Below, one piece after another: positions 9,062 to 15,906 of a DNA stretch of 64,000 nt. Position numbers and translations under genes: made by a program. The notes beneath the pieces are model-generated. The model searched no databases and was not told the DNA's origin. It saw only the letters and a program-made list of their open reading frames with translations. The DNA comes from an uncultured Acetatifactor sp. (GTDB lineage Bacteria; Bacillota; Clostridia; Lachnospirales; Lachnospiraceae), in assembly GCA_934394815.1 (NCBI GenBank), contig CAKRRD010000004.1:25918-89917 (forward strand), given 5' to 3'. Each line of letters opens with the position of its first letter. Positions within the stretch are counted from its first letter, which is position 1.

Positions 9062-10084
9062 TTATTCTGCTTTTCCGGCTACCGCTTTTTCAGCAAATTC
9101 CGTCGTTACCAGTGTCTCATAAGGCACTCTCTCTTTCAGTACATTGGAGTCCTCCAGAATATTCTGTAACAGATCAAAGGCATCTTCGTGGAAAATCAGA
9201 TCCTCCTTCCAGGTATCCTGCCCCTGGTATCTGGCAACAATAGCCGTAAGAGTATCACTCTCAGTCTCCGCAAACTGCGGTGCGATACACCTGGCAATCT
9301 CCTCCGCGCTGTGTTCCTGCACATAGTCCATACCTTTTTGCAGTGCATTCGTAAAGGCCTGAATGATTTCCGGATTCTTTTCCAGATAACTCTTCTTCGC
9401 CGAGAAAGAGGTATAAGGAACATAGCCGGATTCCTCACCCAGAGATGCTACCACATAGCCGTCTCCCTTTTGTTCCAGCAGTGTGGCATGGGGTTCGAAC
9501 TCAATGGTGAAATCCCCCTGTCCGCCGGAAAATGCTGCTGCCGTGGAACCGAAATCAATGCTCTGGTCAATGGACAGATCCACTGCGGGATCGATGTTAT
9601 TTTTCGTCAGGATATATTCGAAGACCATCTCCGGCATGCCGCCCGCTCTGCCACCTAAGACTTTCGCCCCTTTCAGCATATCCCACGAAAAATGATCTAT
9701 GGGTTCTCTCGCCACCAGGAAATTTCCCGCCCGCTGGGTCAGCTGCGCAAAGTTCACCACATAGTCTTCCGTGCCGCCGGCATAGGTGTAAATGGTGCTC
9801 TCGCTGCCCATAAATCCGATATCCGCTTCTCCGGTCAGCACTGCTGTCATGGTCTTATCCGCACCGAATCCCGTCACCAGTTCCAGATCTATTCCGGCCT
9901 CCTCAAAATAACCTTCTTCCATAGCCACATACATCGGTGCATAAAAAACAGAGTGGGCTACCTCATTGAGCACCACTCTGGTCTTCTTTGGTCCGTTCGT
10001 CTGCTGTGCGCTGCCACAGCCCGTAAGTGCAGCTGCCGCAAGCAATACAGACAATACCGTTGCCGTTACTTTCCCTGTTTTCAT
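9062..10084 (-). CDS. ABC transporter substrate-binding lipoprotein, NMT1/THI5-like (orphan)
   Basis: A 340-residue exported lipoprotein: signal peptide with lipobox LTGC (lipidated Cys23), then a type II periplasmic-binding fold of the SsuA/TauA/THI5 class (motifs FYAPMYVAMEEGYF and GEADIGFMG). These proteins deliver small organic molecules such as pyrimidine thiamine precursors, sulfonates or nitrate to an ABC permease. No permease or ATPase gene is next to it, so the partner must be encoded elsewhere. No TPP riboswitch is seen upstream. ATG 10084 follows GGGAGGATG. An AT-rich 8-bp inverted repeat lies 20 bases upstream. Ligand not predictable. Confidence 0.85.
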   Translation of the reverse strand: MKTGKVTATVLSVLLAAAALTGCGSAQQTNGPKKTRVVLNEVAHSVFYAPMYVAMEEGYFEEAGIDLELVTGFGADKTMTAVLTGEADIGFMGSESTIYTYAGGTEDYVVNFAQLTQRAGNFLVAREPIDHFSWDMLKGAKVLGGRAGGMPEMVFEYILTKNNIDPAVDLSIDQSIDFGSTAAAFSGGQGDFTIEFEPHATLLEQKGDGYVVASLGEESGYVPYTSFSAKKSYLEKNPEIIQAFTNALQKGMDYVQEHSAEEIARCIAPQFAETESDTLTAIVARYQGQDTWKEDLIFHEDAFDLLQNILEDSNVLKERVPYETLVTTEFAEKAVAGKAE

Positions 10085-10104
10085 AATTGTTCATCCTCCC
10101 TGAG

Positions 10105-10127
10105 ATTACATATCTATATTATGTAAT
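10105..10127 (-). repeat. 8-bp inverted repeat upstream of the binding-protein gene
   Basis: ATTACATA (10105-10112) and TATGTAAT (10120-10127) are perfect complements separated by 7 bases. It lies just upstream of the ribosome site of the 9062-10084 gene; it could be an operator or a leader hairpin. Confidence 0.5.
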
Positions 10128-10151
10128 GCCAGAGAAAATGTTCCGGGTTAG

Positions 10152-10571
10152 TTACAGGTTCTCTTTAATCTTATCAATCATCTCCTGATACTCCGCATCG
10201 GTCAGGAGGGTCTTGCCGGGGTTCATCTCGAAAGTTCCGCCCCACTCGAAGCCGTCCTTGTACTTCGGGCACAGATGCATGTGCAGATGGCAGCCGGTGT
10301 CGCCGTAGGCACCGTAGTTTAACTTATCGGGATGGAATGCTGCATGAATGGCTTTCGCTGCATGCGCCACATCCTCAAAGAATAATCTTCTCTCTTCCTC
10401 ACTGATGTCCACGATCTCGCTGACATGATCCTTATATGCCACGATACATCTGCCGGGGTGGCTCTGCTCCCTGAACAGGATCAGGCTGCTCACCTTCAGA
10501 TCACAGATAAAAATGCCGAACTTGTCTAACAGTTCTCCTCTCATACAATATCCACAATTTGCGTCTTTCAT
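10152..10571 (-). CDS. HIT-family nucleotide hydrolase/transferase
   Basis: A 139-residue histidine-triad protein; the triad HLHMH is at residues 95-99. The N-terminus carries CGYC (Cys6, Cys9), as in HIT proteins with a small zinc site. HIT proteins hydrolyse nucleotide phosphoramidates or dinucleoside polyphosphates; the exact substrate is open. I chose ATG 10571 (MKDANC) because AGGAG precedes it by 7 bases; the open frame continues upstream without a ribosome site and without homology. It lies 77 bases after the PHP gene, likely in the same transcript. Confidence 0.9.
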   Translation of the reverse strand: MKDANCGYCMRGELLDKFGIFICDLKVSSLILFREQSHPGRCIVAYKDHVSEIVDISEEERRLFFEDVAHAAKAIHAAFHPDKLNYGAYGDTGCHLHMHLCPKYKDGFEWGGTFEMNPGKTLLTDAEYQEMIDKIKENL

Positions 10572-10648
10572 TTGTTCTCCTATCTGCCCTCTTACAGGGC
10601 TTACCGTCTCCGGCTGTCTTCTTGTCCGGTTCCGCCGGGTGGAATCAG

Positions 10649-11407
10649 CTACCATGTGATGTTGACCAGTTTATGAATATTCTCCGGGTCGTAATTCAGT
10701 ACCAGTTCCTCCGGGAATCCCAACTCCCGCATCAACTGCTCTGCCTCAGTAAAAATACCGATGGCAAAGCACATATGGCTGTCCGTTCCCATTATAACAG
10801 GCTGGTCATACTTCATGCAAGTCTTTAACAGTTCTATAATATTTTCTCTGCCGCCCTGTCTCACCGACTTGGGATTCAGGGAAGAATTGTTGACCTCCAA
10901 AGCGATCCGGGCCTGTTTGGCCTCCCGTACCAGTTCCTCATAGTCTAACGGGAATCTGCCGTCATCCGGGTGTCCCAGTATTTTCACATACGGATTCTGA
11001 AAAGCCCGCACGGAAGCCAGAGTATTCTCCCTGCGGCTGCCGGAAGTATAGGCAAAGGGGTGGATGCTGGCCAGCGCATAATCCATGGCCTGCATATAAT
11101 GTTCGTCCAGATCCAGTGTTCCGTTCGAATCACAGATATTGGCTTCCACACCGCACAACAGGCGGAGGCTTCCGTCTGCCTTCGGTATAACTCTGCCGGT
11201 AGTCTCCTCTCTGTCATACACTCTGGGGATCACTTTATAATTGCTGAAAAAGAACTCGTGGGGGCCTCCCGGGGAGATTGGCCCGTGCTCACTCATTCCC
11301 AGATACTGTAATCCCACGCTCAATGCGGCGTCTATATTCTCCAATAAGGTGCTATACGCATGCCCTGCTGCCAGAGTATGCGTATGAAGATCCATAATTG
11401 CTTTCAT
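10649..11407 (-). CDS. PHP-domain phosphoesterase, YcdX-like
   Basis: A 252-residue cytosolic enzyme of the PHP superfamily. The N-terminal metal motif DLHTHT (His8, His10) and further ligands in GMSEHG, CGVEANI, ASIHPF, ILGHPDDGR and GTDSHM are all present, as in the trinuclear YcdX-type phosphatases. It is likely to hydrolyse a phosphate ester; the substrate is unknown. It is not the 270-residue HisK histidinol phosphatase by sequence pattern, though a distant relation exists. ATG 11407 was chosen over the upstream ATG at 11473 because AGGATG precedes it and the longer form would overlap the DUF1836 gene. Gap to DUF1836 is 16 bases. Confidence 0.85.
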   Translation of the reverse strand: MKAIMDLHTHTLAAGHAYSTLLENIDAALSVGLQYLGMSEHGPISPGGPHEFFFSNYKVIPRVYDREETTGRVIPKADGSLRLLCGVEANICDSNGTLDLDEHYMQAMDYALASIHPFAYTSGSRRENTLASVRAFQNPYVKILGHPDDGRFPLDYEELVREAKQARIALEVNNSSLNPKSVRQGGRENIIELLKTCMKYDQPVIMGTDSHMCFAIGIFTEAEQLMRELGFPEELVLNYDPENIHKLVNITW

Positions 11408-11423
11408 TTTTTCATCCTGATTT

Positions 11424-12062
11424 CTAATTCTTTTTCTTATGGGAGTCTTTTTCCGGCTCCTGTGCCTTTTCATCCTTTGCCAGTTCCGCCACCAGCTGCT
11501 CCACGATCATCTTCTTCATGTAGACATCAAAACTCAACAGACAGATCAGGGCAAATTTCTGTAAAAATTCCTGTTCTTCTCCGGTCACTTCCGTAAAGGA
11601 ATCCTCCGCTCTGCGGAACTTTTCCACCACATCCTGCTTCAGGTCCTCCAGCTGTTCCTTCTCCAGGGTCACGACTTCTTTGTAGACGCTTTCCAGATCA
11701 AAGGCCTGTCCGTTCTGGAAATAGCGGTCTGTAAGAGGCTGTAACAATGTCTGGATCTCATTCATGGGGATTACCCCTTTATAATAGTAGATAAAAATGA
11801 GAAGCAGTACATGCTCCTTGGAGTATTTCTTCTTCACCGGAGGCGGCAGCAGATTGTTCTTCGCATAATTGTTGATCATGGTCTTGGTCAGGATACGGTC
11901 TTCGGTCCGGGAACGGACTGCGGAACGCAGCTTGCGATCCATAAAAGTCAGAACCTGATCCATATACAGGTCAATGTTCGGAATATCCTCCGACTTGATA
12001 TATTCTACTTTCTCCAGGCTCTGTAAGATGGTCTGGATCAATTCTTCGTTTGTTGCTGCCAT
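11424..12062 (-). CDS. DUF1836 family protein
   Basis: A 212-residue protein of the DUF1836 family found in Firmicutes. The middle (about 50-105) contains a MerR-like winged helix pattern (DRILTKTMINNYAKNNLLPPP) followed by a hydrophobic stretch, and the C-terminus is Lys/Glu-rich. The winged-helix suggestion is from the pattern and is an inference. It heads a transcript with the PHP and HIT genes. Its promoter is the only full-consensus sigma-A promoter in the window and is followed by about 150 bases of strongly folded leader, which points to regulation at the RNA level. Confidence 0.75.
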   Translation of the reverse strand: MAATNEELIQTILQSLEKVEYIKSEDIPNIDLYMDQVLTFMDRKLRSAVRSRTEDRILTKTMINNYAKNNLLPPPVKKKYSKEHVLLLIFIYYYKGVIPMNEIQTLLQPLTDRYFQNGQAFDLESVYKEVVTLEKEQLEDLKQDVVEKFRRAEDSFTEVTGEEQEFLQKFALICLLSFDVYMKKMIVEQLVAELAKDEKAQEPEKDSHKKKN

Positions 12063-12112
12063 AATATCTCTGCGGTCCTTTCCGTGGGGTAATTTCCAGT
12101 AATATTAACTCG

Positions 12113-12223
12113 GGAACCCGCGCTTCGCACTCTACTGTCTGCTTCGCAGACGGTTCTCTCGTTAATGAATGCAAGAAAACAAATGCCCGCTTTGCGAGCG
12201 CTTGTTTTCCTTTTGCATTCATT
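12113..12223 (-). repeat. Composite hairpin in the leader of the DUF1836 gene
   Basis: Two strong inverted repeats lie side by side. The first pairs AATGAATGCAA (12164-12174) with TTGCATTCATT (12213-12223), continues with GAAAACAA (12175-12182) against TTGTTTTC (12202-12209) and closes with a GC-rich tip. The second pairs GTCTGC (12137-12142) with GCAGAC (12146-12151) and is itself bracketed by GAACC (12113-12117) and GGTTC (12152-12156). There is no T run, so neither is a plain terminator. The leader also carries an open frame (ATG near 12219) that reads through the hairpins; I consider it doubtful as a gene. The element may be a dispersed repeat of this genus or a regulatory RNA. Confidence 0.7.
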
Positions 12224-12249
12224 ATATAGTATTCAAAACTACATGTCAA
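12221..12249 (-). promoter_or_regulatory. Full-consensus sigma-A promoter before the DUF1836 leader
   Basis: On the minus strand TTGACA (plus 12244-12249), a 17-base spacer and TATAAT (plus 12221-12226) match consensus at all twelve positions. The distal arm of the leader hairpin overlaps the end of the -10. Transcription would begin near 12214. Confidence 0.85.
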
Positions 12250-12311
12250 CAGTTGTACCTTTCCTCCATTCTCTGATTTATGAAGATTTTATAACTATTT
12301 CGTTTCGCACC

Positions 12312-12369
12312 TTTACTTTACAACTTTAGTATGCTAAAATACTAATAGCTTCGTTGTAATAGTTACAAC
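12312..12369 (+). promoter_or_regulatory. yerC promoter with two perfect inverted repeats
   Basis: TTTACT (12312-12317), a 17-base spacer and TAAAAT (12335-12340) form a sigma-A promoter. TTAGTAT (12326-12332) and ATACTAA (12339-12345) form a perfect 7-bp inverted repeat over the -10. A second perfect repeat, GTTGTAA (12353-12359) with TTACAAC (12363-12369), lies near or just after the expected start of transcription. Both are candidate operators, possibly for YerC itself. Confidence 0.65.
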
Positions 12370-12389
12370 CATGGAAAGGTGTGTCGATA

Positions 12390-12698
12390 ATGAATAAAAA
12401 AATTAAAACGGATGCTGTAGATTCCCTTTTTGATGCGGTATTGTGTCTACAGTCCCGTGAGGAATGCTACAGTTTCTTCGAAGATCTGTGTACCGTCAAC
12501 GAACTGTTGTCTCTGTCCCAGCGTTTCGAAGTGGCTGCCATGCTGAAAGACGGCAAAACCTATCTGGAGATTGCCGAGAAGACCGGAGCTTCCACTGCTA
12601 CCATCAGTCGTGTAAACCGTTCTCTGAATTACGGCAACGACGGTTATGAACTGGTCTTCGGCCGTATGGAGAAAAAAGAACCGGAACAGAATTCTTAA
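12390..12698 (+). CDS. yerC: YerC/YecD-type TrpR-like transcriptional regulator
   Basis: A 102-residue small regulator of the TrpR/YerC/YecD family. The helix-turn-helix is at about residues 50-78 (KTYLEIAEKTGASTATISRV). Unlike TrpR, members of this family have no confirmed tryptophan ligand, and the target is unknown. I chose ATG 12390 because AAAGG is about 10 bases upstream; the GTG at 12381 is too close. It is monocistronic, with a promoter and palindromes upstream and a terminator shared with the convergent bactofilin gene. Confidence 0.85.
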   Translation: MNKKIKTDAVDSLFDAVLCLQSREECYSFFEDLCTVNELLSLSQRFEVAAMLKDGKTYLEIAEKTGASTATISRVNRSLNYGNDGYELVFGRMEKKEPEQNS

Positions 12699-12710
12699 CG
12701 GAAGGCATAA

Positions 12711-12745
12711 AAACAGGAGCCCTGAAAAAGGTGCTCCTGTTTTTA
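12711..12745. terminator. Bidirectional terminator between yerC and bactofilin
   Basis: AAACAGGAGC (12711-12720) pairs with GCTCCTGTTT (12733-12742), with T runs on the plus side and A runs on the other, so it can end transcripts from both sides. Confidence 0.9.
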
Positions 12746-12763
12746 TTTTATCTTTTCTATCTC

Positions 12764-13309
12764 TTATGCTTCTTCATTTGTATTGGCTGCTTCCACAGCC
12801 GGAGTTTCGGTATTCTCCGCGGTTTCTGCTGCAGATGCGGTTTCCTGATTTTCTCTCTTTTCTTCCTCTTCCACTTCCCGCAGAGCTTCGGCGATCGCTG
12901 CCTTGGCACTCTTGCGTCCGGCACGGACTGCTTTGGCCGTTCTGGTTTTTCCTTTTCGATCTGGAACCGCCTGGTTCATATCGATCTTGCCCTGAAATAC
13001 AGCATGTTCATCAATAACGATCACCTTAGTGGCGATATCTCCAAGCACTTTTGCGGAAGCCGTCAGTTCTGCCTTCTGCGGTGCACTGATGTTTCCGGTC
13101 ACTTCACCGCCGATCAGAACGGATGCGGCCTGTACATCTCCTGTGACTACGCTTCCGGCTCCCAGGATCAGATTCCCCGTCACCGTCACGTTACCGCCGA
13201 TCTTACCGTCGATTCTGGCGGAACCGTCCAGTATAAAATCTCCGTTTAACTCCGCACCGGCACCGATCAGTGTGCCCATTTTTGCGTCTGCATTCTTTTT
13301 TCCCAACAT
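12764..13309 (-). CDS. Bactofilin
   Basis: A 181-residue protein with a central bactofilin (DUF583) beta-helix, visible as repeated short strands rich in Gly and Val (DGSARIDGKIGGNVTVTGNL onward, about residues 8-100), then a basic stretch and an Ala/Glu-rich disordered tail. Bactofilins polymerise without nucleotide into membrane-associated filaments that place cell-wall enzymes. It follows the LytM-like gene by 23 bases, and the bactofilin plus M23 gene pair is a recurring arrangement. ATG 13309 has AAGG/GGAAG upstream; a TTG at 13336 is the alternative. Confidence 0.9.
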   Translation of the reverse strand: MLGKKNADAKMGTLIGAGAELNGDFILDGSARIDGKIGGNVTVTGNLILGAGSVVTGDVQAASVLIGGEVTGNISAPQKAELTASAKVLGDIATKVIVIDEHAVFQGKIDMNQAVPDRKGKTRTAKAVRAGRKSAKAAIAEALREVEEEEKRENQETASAAETAENTETPAVEAANTNEEA

Positions 13310-13332
13310 GTATCTTCCAAACCTTTCTGCAA

Positions 13333-14058
13333 TCAACCGCTGATTGCAAGCATCTCCATAGGATTGATATAACTTCCGTCCTTCTGCATCTGGTAGCCCA
13401 GATCCGCATTGTCCTCACCGATGACAAACAATGTCGTCCCCTGCACAACGGAATCTCCAACATTCACTGTGGTATCTCCTTTATTCCGGTAGATGGTGAT
13501 ATACCCATTGCCATGATCTACCCATACACTGTGTCCGTAGGTCTCATCATCATTTACGGCAATCACAGTACCGCTGGCCGCTGCCACGACGGTGGTTCCC
13601 ACCGAAGCATGGAATACGCAGATCGGGTCACCCTCTGTGATCTCCTCCATGGAAGCCGATCCCGTCAGCGGGAATTCTGTGGGAAGGCTCTGCTTCTCCA
13701 GCGTTGCAGACAGTTCGCTCTCACTCTGTACTTTCTGGCTTACCGTATCGCTCAGAATCTGGATCTCGTCCTCCTGTTCGTTTACCTTTGCTTCCAGCTT
13801 ATTGTTCTGTTCCGTCAGTGTCCGGTTCTCTTCCTCCAGCGCCACGACCTGCTCATGGCTTCGTCTGCTGGCATTCTCCCAGAGTTGTCCTTCGTAGATA
13901 AAATAGCCGATCACTCCGCCAATGATCACGCACAGTACAAGTACCACTACTTCCACAATCCATGCACGGACACGGAACTGCTTTACATTGGCATCTGCTG
14001 CGTCTGACGTAAGAATCAGCACATGATTCAGTCTCCGCTTATGTTTACGTCTTTTCAT
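13333..14058 (-). CDS. Membrane-anchored LytM/M23-like protein with degenerate active site
   Basis: A 241-residue bitopic protein: a basic cytoplasmic N-terminus, one transmembrane helix (about 32-54), a coiled coil (about 68-108) and an outside LytM domain (about 145-240). The fold is clear (GTTVVAAASGTVIAV, YGHSVWVDHGNGYITIY), but the zinc ligands are lost: the YAH position is YRN (190-192), the usual LHFE near the end is LGYQ (220-223), and the HxxxD motif is absent. It is therefore probably not a peptidase. Degenerate LytM proteins such as SpoIIQ and EnvC act as scaffolds or activators. ATG 14058 has GGAGGTGG 7 bases upstream. It is co-transcribed with bactofilin. Confidence 0.88.
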   Translation of the reverse strand: MKRRKHKRRLNHVLILTSDAADANVKQFRVRAWIVEVVVLVLCVIIGGVIGYFIYEGQLWENASRRSHEQVVALEEENRTLTEQNNKLEAKVNEQEDEIQILSDTVSQKVQSESELSATLEKQSLPTEFPLTGSASMEEITEGDPICVFHASVGTTVVAAASGTVIAVNDDETYGHSVWVDHGNGYITIYRNKGDTTVNVGDSVVQGTTLFVIGEDNADLGYQMQKDGSYINPMEMLAISG

Positions 14059-14085
14059 AGAGCCACCTCCGCTAAACATCACCCC

Positions 14086-14114
14086 ATTTTACCACAGGAA
14101 AGCCCTTACAGCAA
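14086..14114 (-). promoter_or_regulatory. Sigma-A promoter of the LytM-bactofilin operon
   Basis: On the minus strand TTGCTG (plus 14109-14114), 17-base spacer and TAAAAT (plus 14086-14091) preceded by TGG (extended -10). Confidence 0.7.
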
Positions 14115-14219
14115 TCATTTCTTAACAATTTTGTAATATTTTCCCAGAATTTTCTTCGTTTCTTCGTATTTATAAGGAATTTGCCCATACATTTTTGTGC
14201 AATTTTACAGAAACGTCTA

Positions 14220-14248
14220 TTTACTTTTACTAACTGCTGTGCTATGAT
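14220..14248 (+). promoter_or_regulatory. Sigma-A promoter of cspA
   Basis: TTTACT (14220-14225), 17-base spacer, TATGAT (14243-14248). The transcript would have a leader of about 65 bases before the cold-shock gene, as is usual for csp genes. Confidence 0.65.
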
Positions 14249-14319
14249 GCAATTGCTGAGACAATGTTGTATACATTGCAAAAAGTAAATGACAGCAAAG
14301 AATTGTGGAGGTATCTATT

Positions 14320-14523
14320 ATGAACAAAGGTACAGTTAAGTGGTTCAACAACCAGAAGGGTTATGGATTCATCTCCGATGAATCCGGTAAGGATGTATTC
14401 GTACATTACAGCGGACTGAACATGGACGGTTACAAGACTCTGGAAGAGGGTGCAGCCGTTTCCTTCGATATCGTAGACGGTGAAAAAGGACCTCAGGCTG
14501 TTAACGTAACCAAGCTTTCATAA
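14320..14523 (+). CDS. cspA: Cold-shock protein, CspA family
   Basis: A 67-residue single cold-shock domain. RNP1 (KGYGFI, from residue 13) and RNP2 (VFVHY, from residue 26) are intact. Such proteins bind single-stranded RNA/DNA and melt mRNA structure. I chose ATG 14320 (MNKGTVK) because TGGAGG lies 7 bases before it; the GTG at 14305 would place the ribosome site inside the gene. It is monocistronic with its own promoter and a strong terminator. The paralog letter (CspA, B, C or D) cannot be decided. Confidence 0.95.
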   Translation: MNKGTVKWFNNQKGYGFISDESGKDVFVHYSGLNMDGYKTLEEGAAVSFDIVDGEKGPQAVNVTKLS

Positions 14524-14543
14524 TAAAAATCACAGATATTCAG

Positions 14544-14578
14544 AATGCCGCAGGCTTAAAGAGCCTGCGGCATTTTCT
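14544..14578 (+). terminator. Terminator of cspA
   Basis: AATGCCGCAGGCT (14544-14556) pairs perfectly with AGCCTGCGGCATT (14562-14574), loop TAAAG, followed by TT. The hisA gene ends only 10 bases further on the other strand, so it probably serves both. Confidence 0.9.
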
Positions 14579-14584
14579 GTTCTT

Positions 14585-15364
14585 CTATTTTTCACTGCAT
14601 ACGGACAGCACTTCTTCCCAGTTCATGCTGCCGCCGAACAGATCCAGCGCACTTCCGATGGTCACGTTCATCCGGTTCTGCCCCAGTTTCTTTAACAAGT
14701 GCAGATCTTCCATGGAATGAACGCCCCCCGCATAGGTGACAAGGTTCCCCGTATAATTTCCGATGGTCTTCACCAGTTCCTGTTCGATTCCCTGAACCTT
14801 GCCTTCCACGTCCACGGCATGGATCAGGAATTCATCACAGTACGCAGACAATTTTTGAAGCAGTGTTTCATCCAGGGCCTCTTCTGTCAGTTTCTGCCAG
14901 CGGTCCGTCACCACGAGATACTGTTCTCCCACACGTTTGCAGCTGACATCCAGCACCAGATGTTTCTTCCCAACGGTCTGCACCAGCCTGCCCAATCTGT
15001 CGTAGTCGATCCGTCCCTCCCGGAACACATAGGAAGTCACGATCACATGGGAGGCCCCTGCTTCCAGATACTCCGATGCATTCTCCGACGTAATGCCGCC
15101 ACCGACCTGAAGACCGCCCGGATAGGCCCGCAGCGCTGTCAGCGCCTGCTCCTTTGTCGCCTCGAAATAAGGACTGTCCACGGCATTCAATAAAATGATA
15201 TGCCCGCCTTTTAAATGATTTTTCTGATATAATTTTGCATAAAAAGCAGCATCCTGCTCCGAGACAAAATTCTCCTGTGCCTGATCGCCGAGATCTTTTA
15301 AGCTTCCTCCGACAATCTGTTTTACTTTTCCGTTGTGAATATCAATACAGGGTCGAAATTCCAT
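14585..15364 (-). CDS. hisA: HisA of the eukaryotic (HIS6) type: ProFAR isomerase
   Basis: A 259-residue beta/alpha barrel isomerase of histidine synthesis (ProFAR to PRFAR). The pattern is that of yeast HIS6 rather than the normal bacterial HisA: CIDIHNGKVKQIVGG at the start (catalytic Asp8), NFVS, AKLY, LQVGGGI, VIVTS, EFLIHAVDVEG, YAGGVHS and DLFGG near the end. The reading frame extends further upstream, but ATG 15364 has GAGGGAG 7 bases before it and homology starts there. No other his gene is close, so it is a stand-alone gene. It is divergent from the small lipoprotein gene across 127 bases. Confidence 0.88.
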   Translation of the reverse strand: MEFRPCIDIHNGKVKQIVGGSLKDLGDQAQENFVSEQDAAFYAKLYQKNHLKGGHIILLNAVDSPYFEATKEQALTALRAYPGGLQVGGGITSENASEYLEAGASHVIVTSYVFREGRIDYDRLGRLVQTVGKKHLVLDVSCKRVGEQYLVVTDRWQKLTEEALDETLLQKLSAYCDEFLIHAVDVEGKVQGIEQELVKTIGNYTGNLVTYAGGVHSMEDLHLLKKLGQNRMNVTIGSALDLFGGSMNWEEVLSVCSEK

Positions 15365-15491
15365 TTGCTCCCTCATTTCTTCCGAATATTTTTTGTATAT
15401 TTTTCTAATATCCGCACATACTATCCTCAAGCCGGCCAGCCTTGGTTCGGACATAAATATCCCTGATGGGCATCTTGAAATGGAGGACATT

Positions 15492-15905
15492 ATGAAAAAT
15501 AAGACAAATAACGTAACATCCCACTTTGGGAAAAAATTACTGGTTCTTGGCATCATCACCGTGTATCTGTGCATGGCGGCCGCCTGCGGCACCAACAAGA
15601 ACAACAATAACTCCGGCAGCATGGCTGCCTCTCCTTCCCCTTCTACCTCTCCTGCCACTCAGGAGAATACTGCGCCGCAGCCCACAGAGACCGGAACTGC
15701 TGCCACTGACAACATGGGTGATACCAACGGCAACGCTAATACTGTAGGGGGAAATGATTCCATGCTGGACAATGCCGGCAATGCCATCGGAGAGGCCGGT
15801 GATACCGTAGGCAATATCGTGGAAGATGCTGCAAACGGAGTCTCCGATATCACCAACGATCTGACAGGCAACGGTAATGACGCCAACGGAGCTGGCCAGA
15901 GATAA
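15492..15905 (+). CDS. Small secreted lipoprotein, low complexity
   Basis: A 137-residue predicted lipoprotein: basic N-terminus, hydrophobic helix (about 15-31) and lipobox ending at Cys32 (MAAAC). The mature part is Asn/Ser/Thr/Pro-rich, then Gly/Asn/Asp-rich with repeats of the form GxAxGxAGD. I recognise no family. ATG 15492 was chosen since GGAGG lies 5 bases upstream; upstream in-frame starts lack one. Its stop codon is separated from the stop codon of the convergent fbp gene by a single base, with no terminator between them. Confidence 0.75.
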   Translation: MKNKTNNVTSHFGKKLLVLGIITVYLCMAAACGTNKNNNNSGSMAASPSPSTSPATQENTAPQPTETGTAATDNMGDTNGNANTVGGNDSMLDNAGNAIGEAGDTVGNIVEDAANGVSDITNDLTGNGNDANGAGQR

Positions 15906-15906
15906 G

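Noticed and set aside
11971-12249. Small reading frame through the DUF1836 leader
   Set aside because: Overlaps strong hairpins and the DUF1836 start with no ribosome site; kept only as part of the leader finding.
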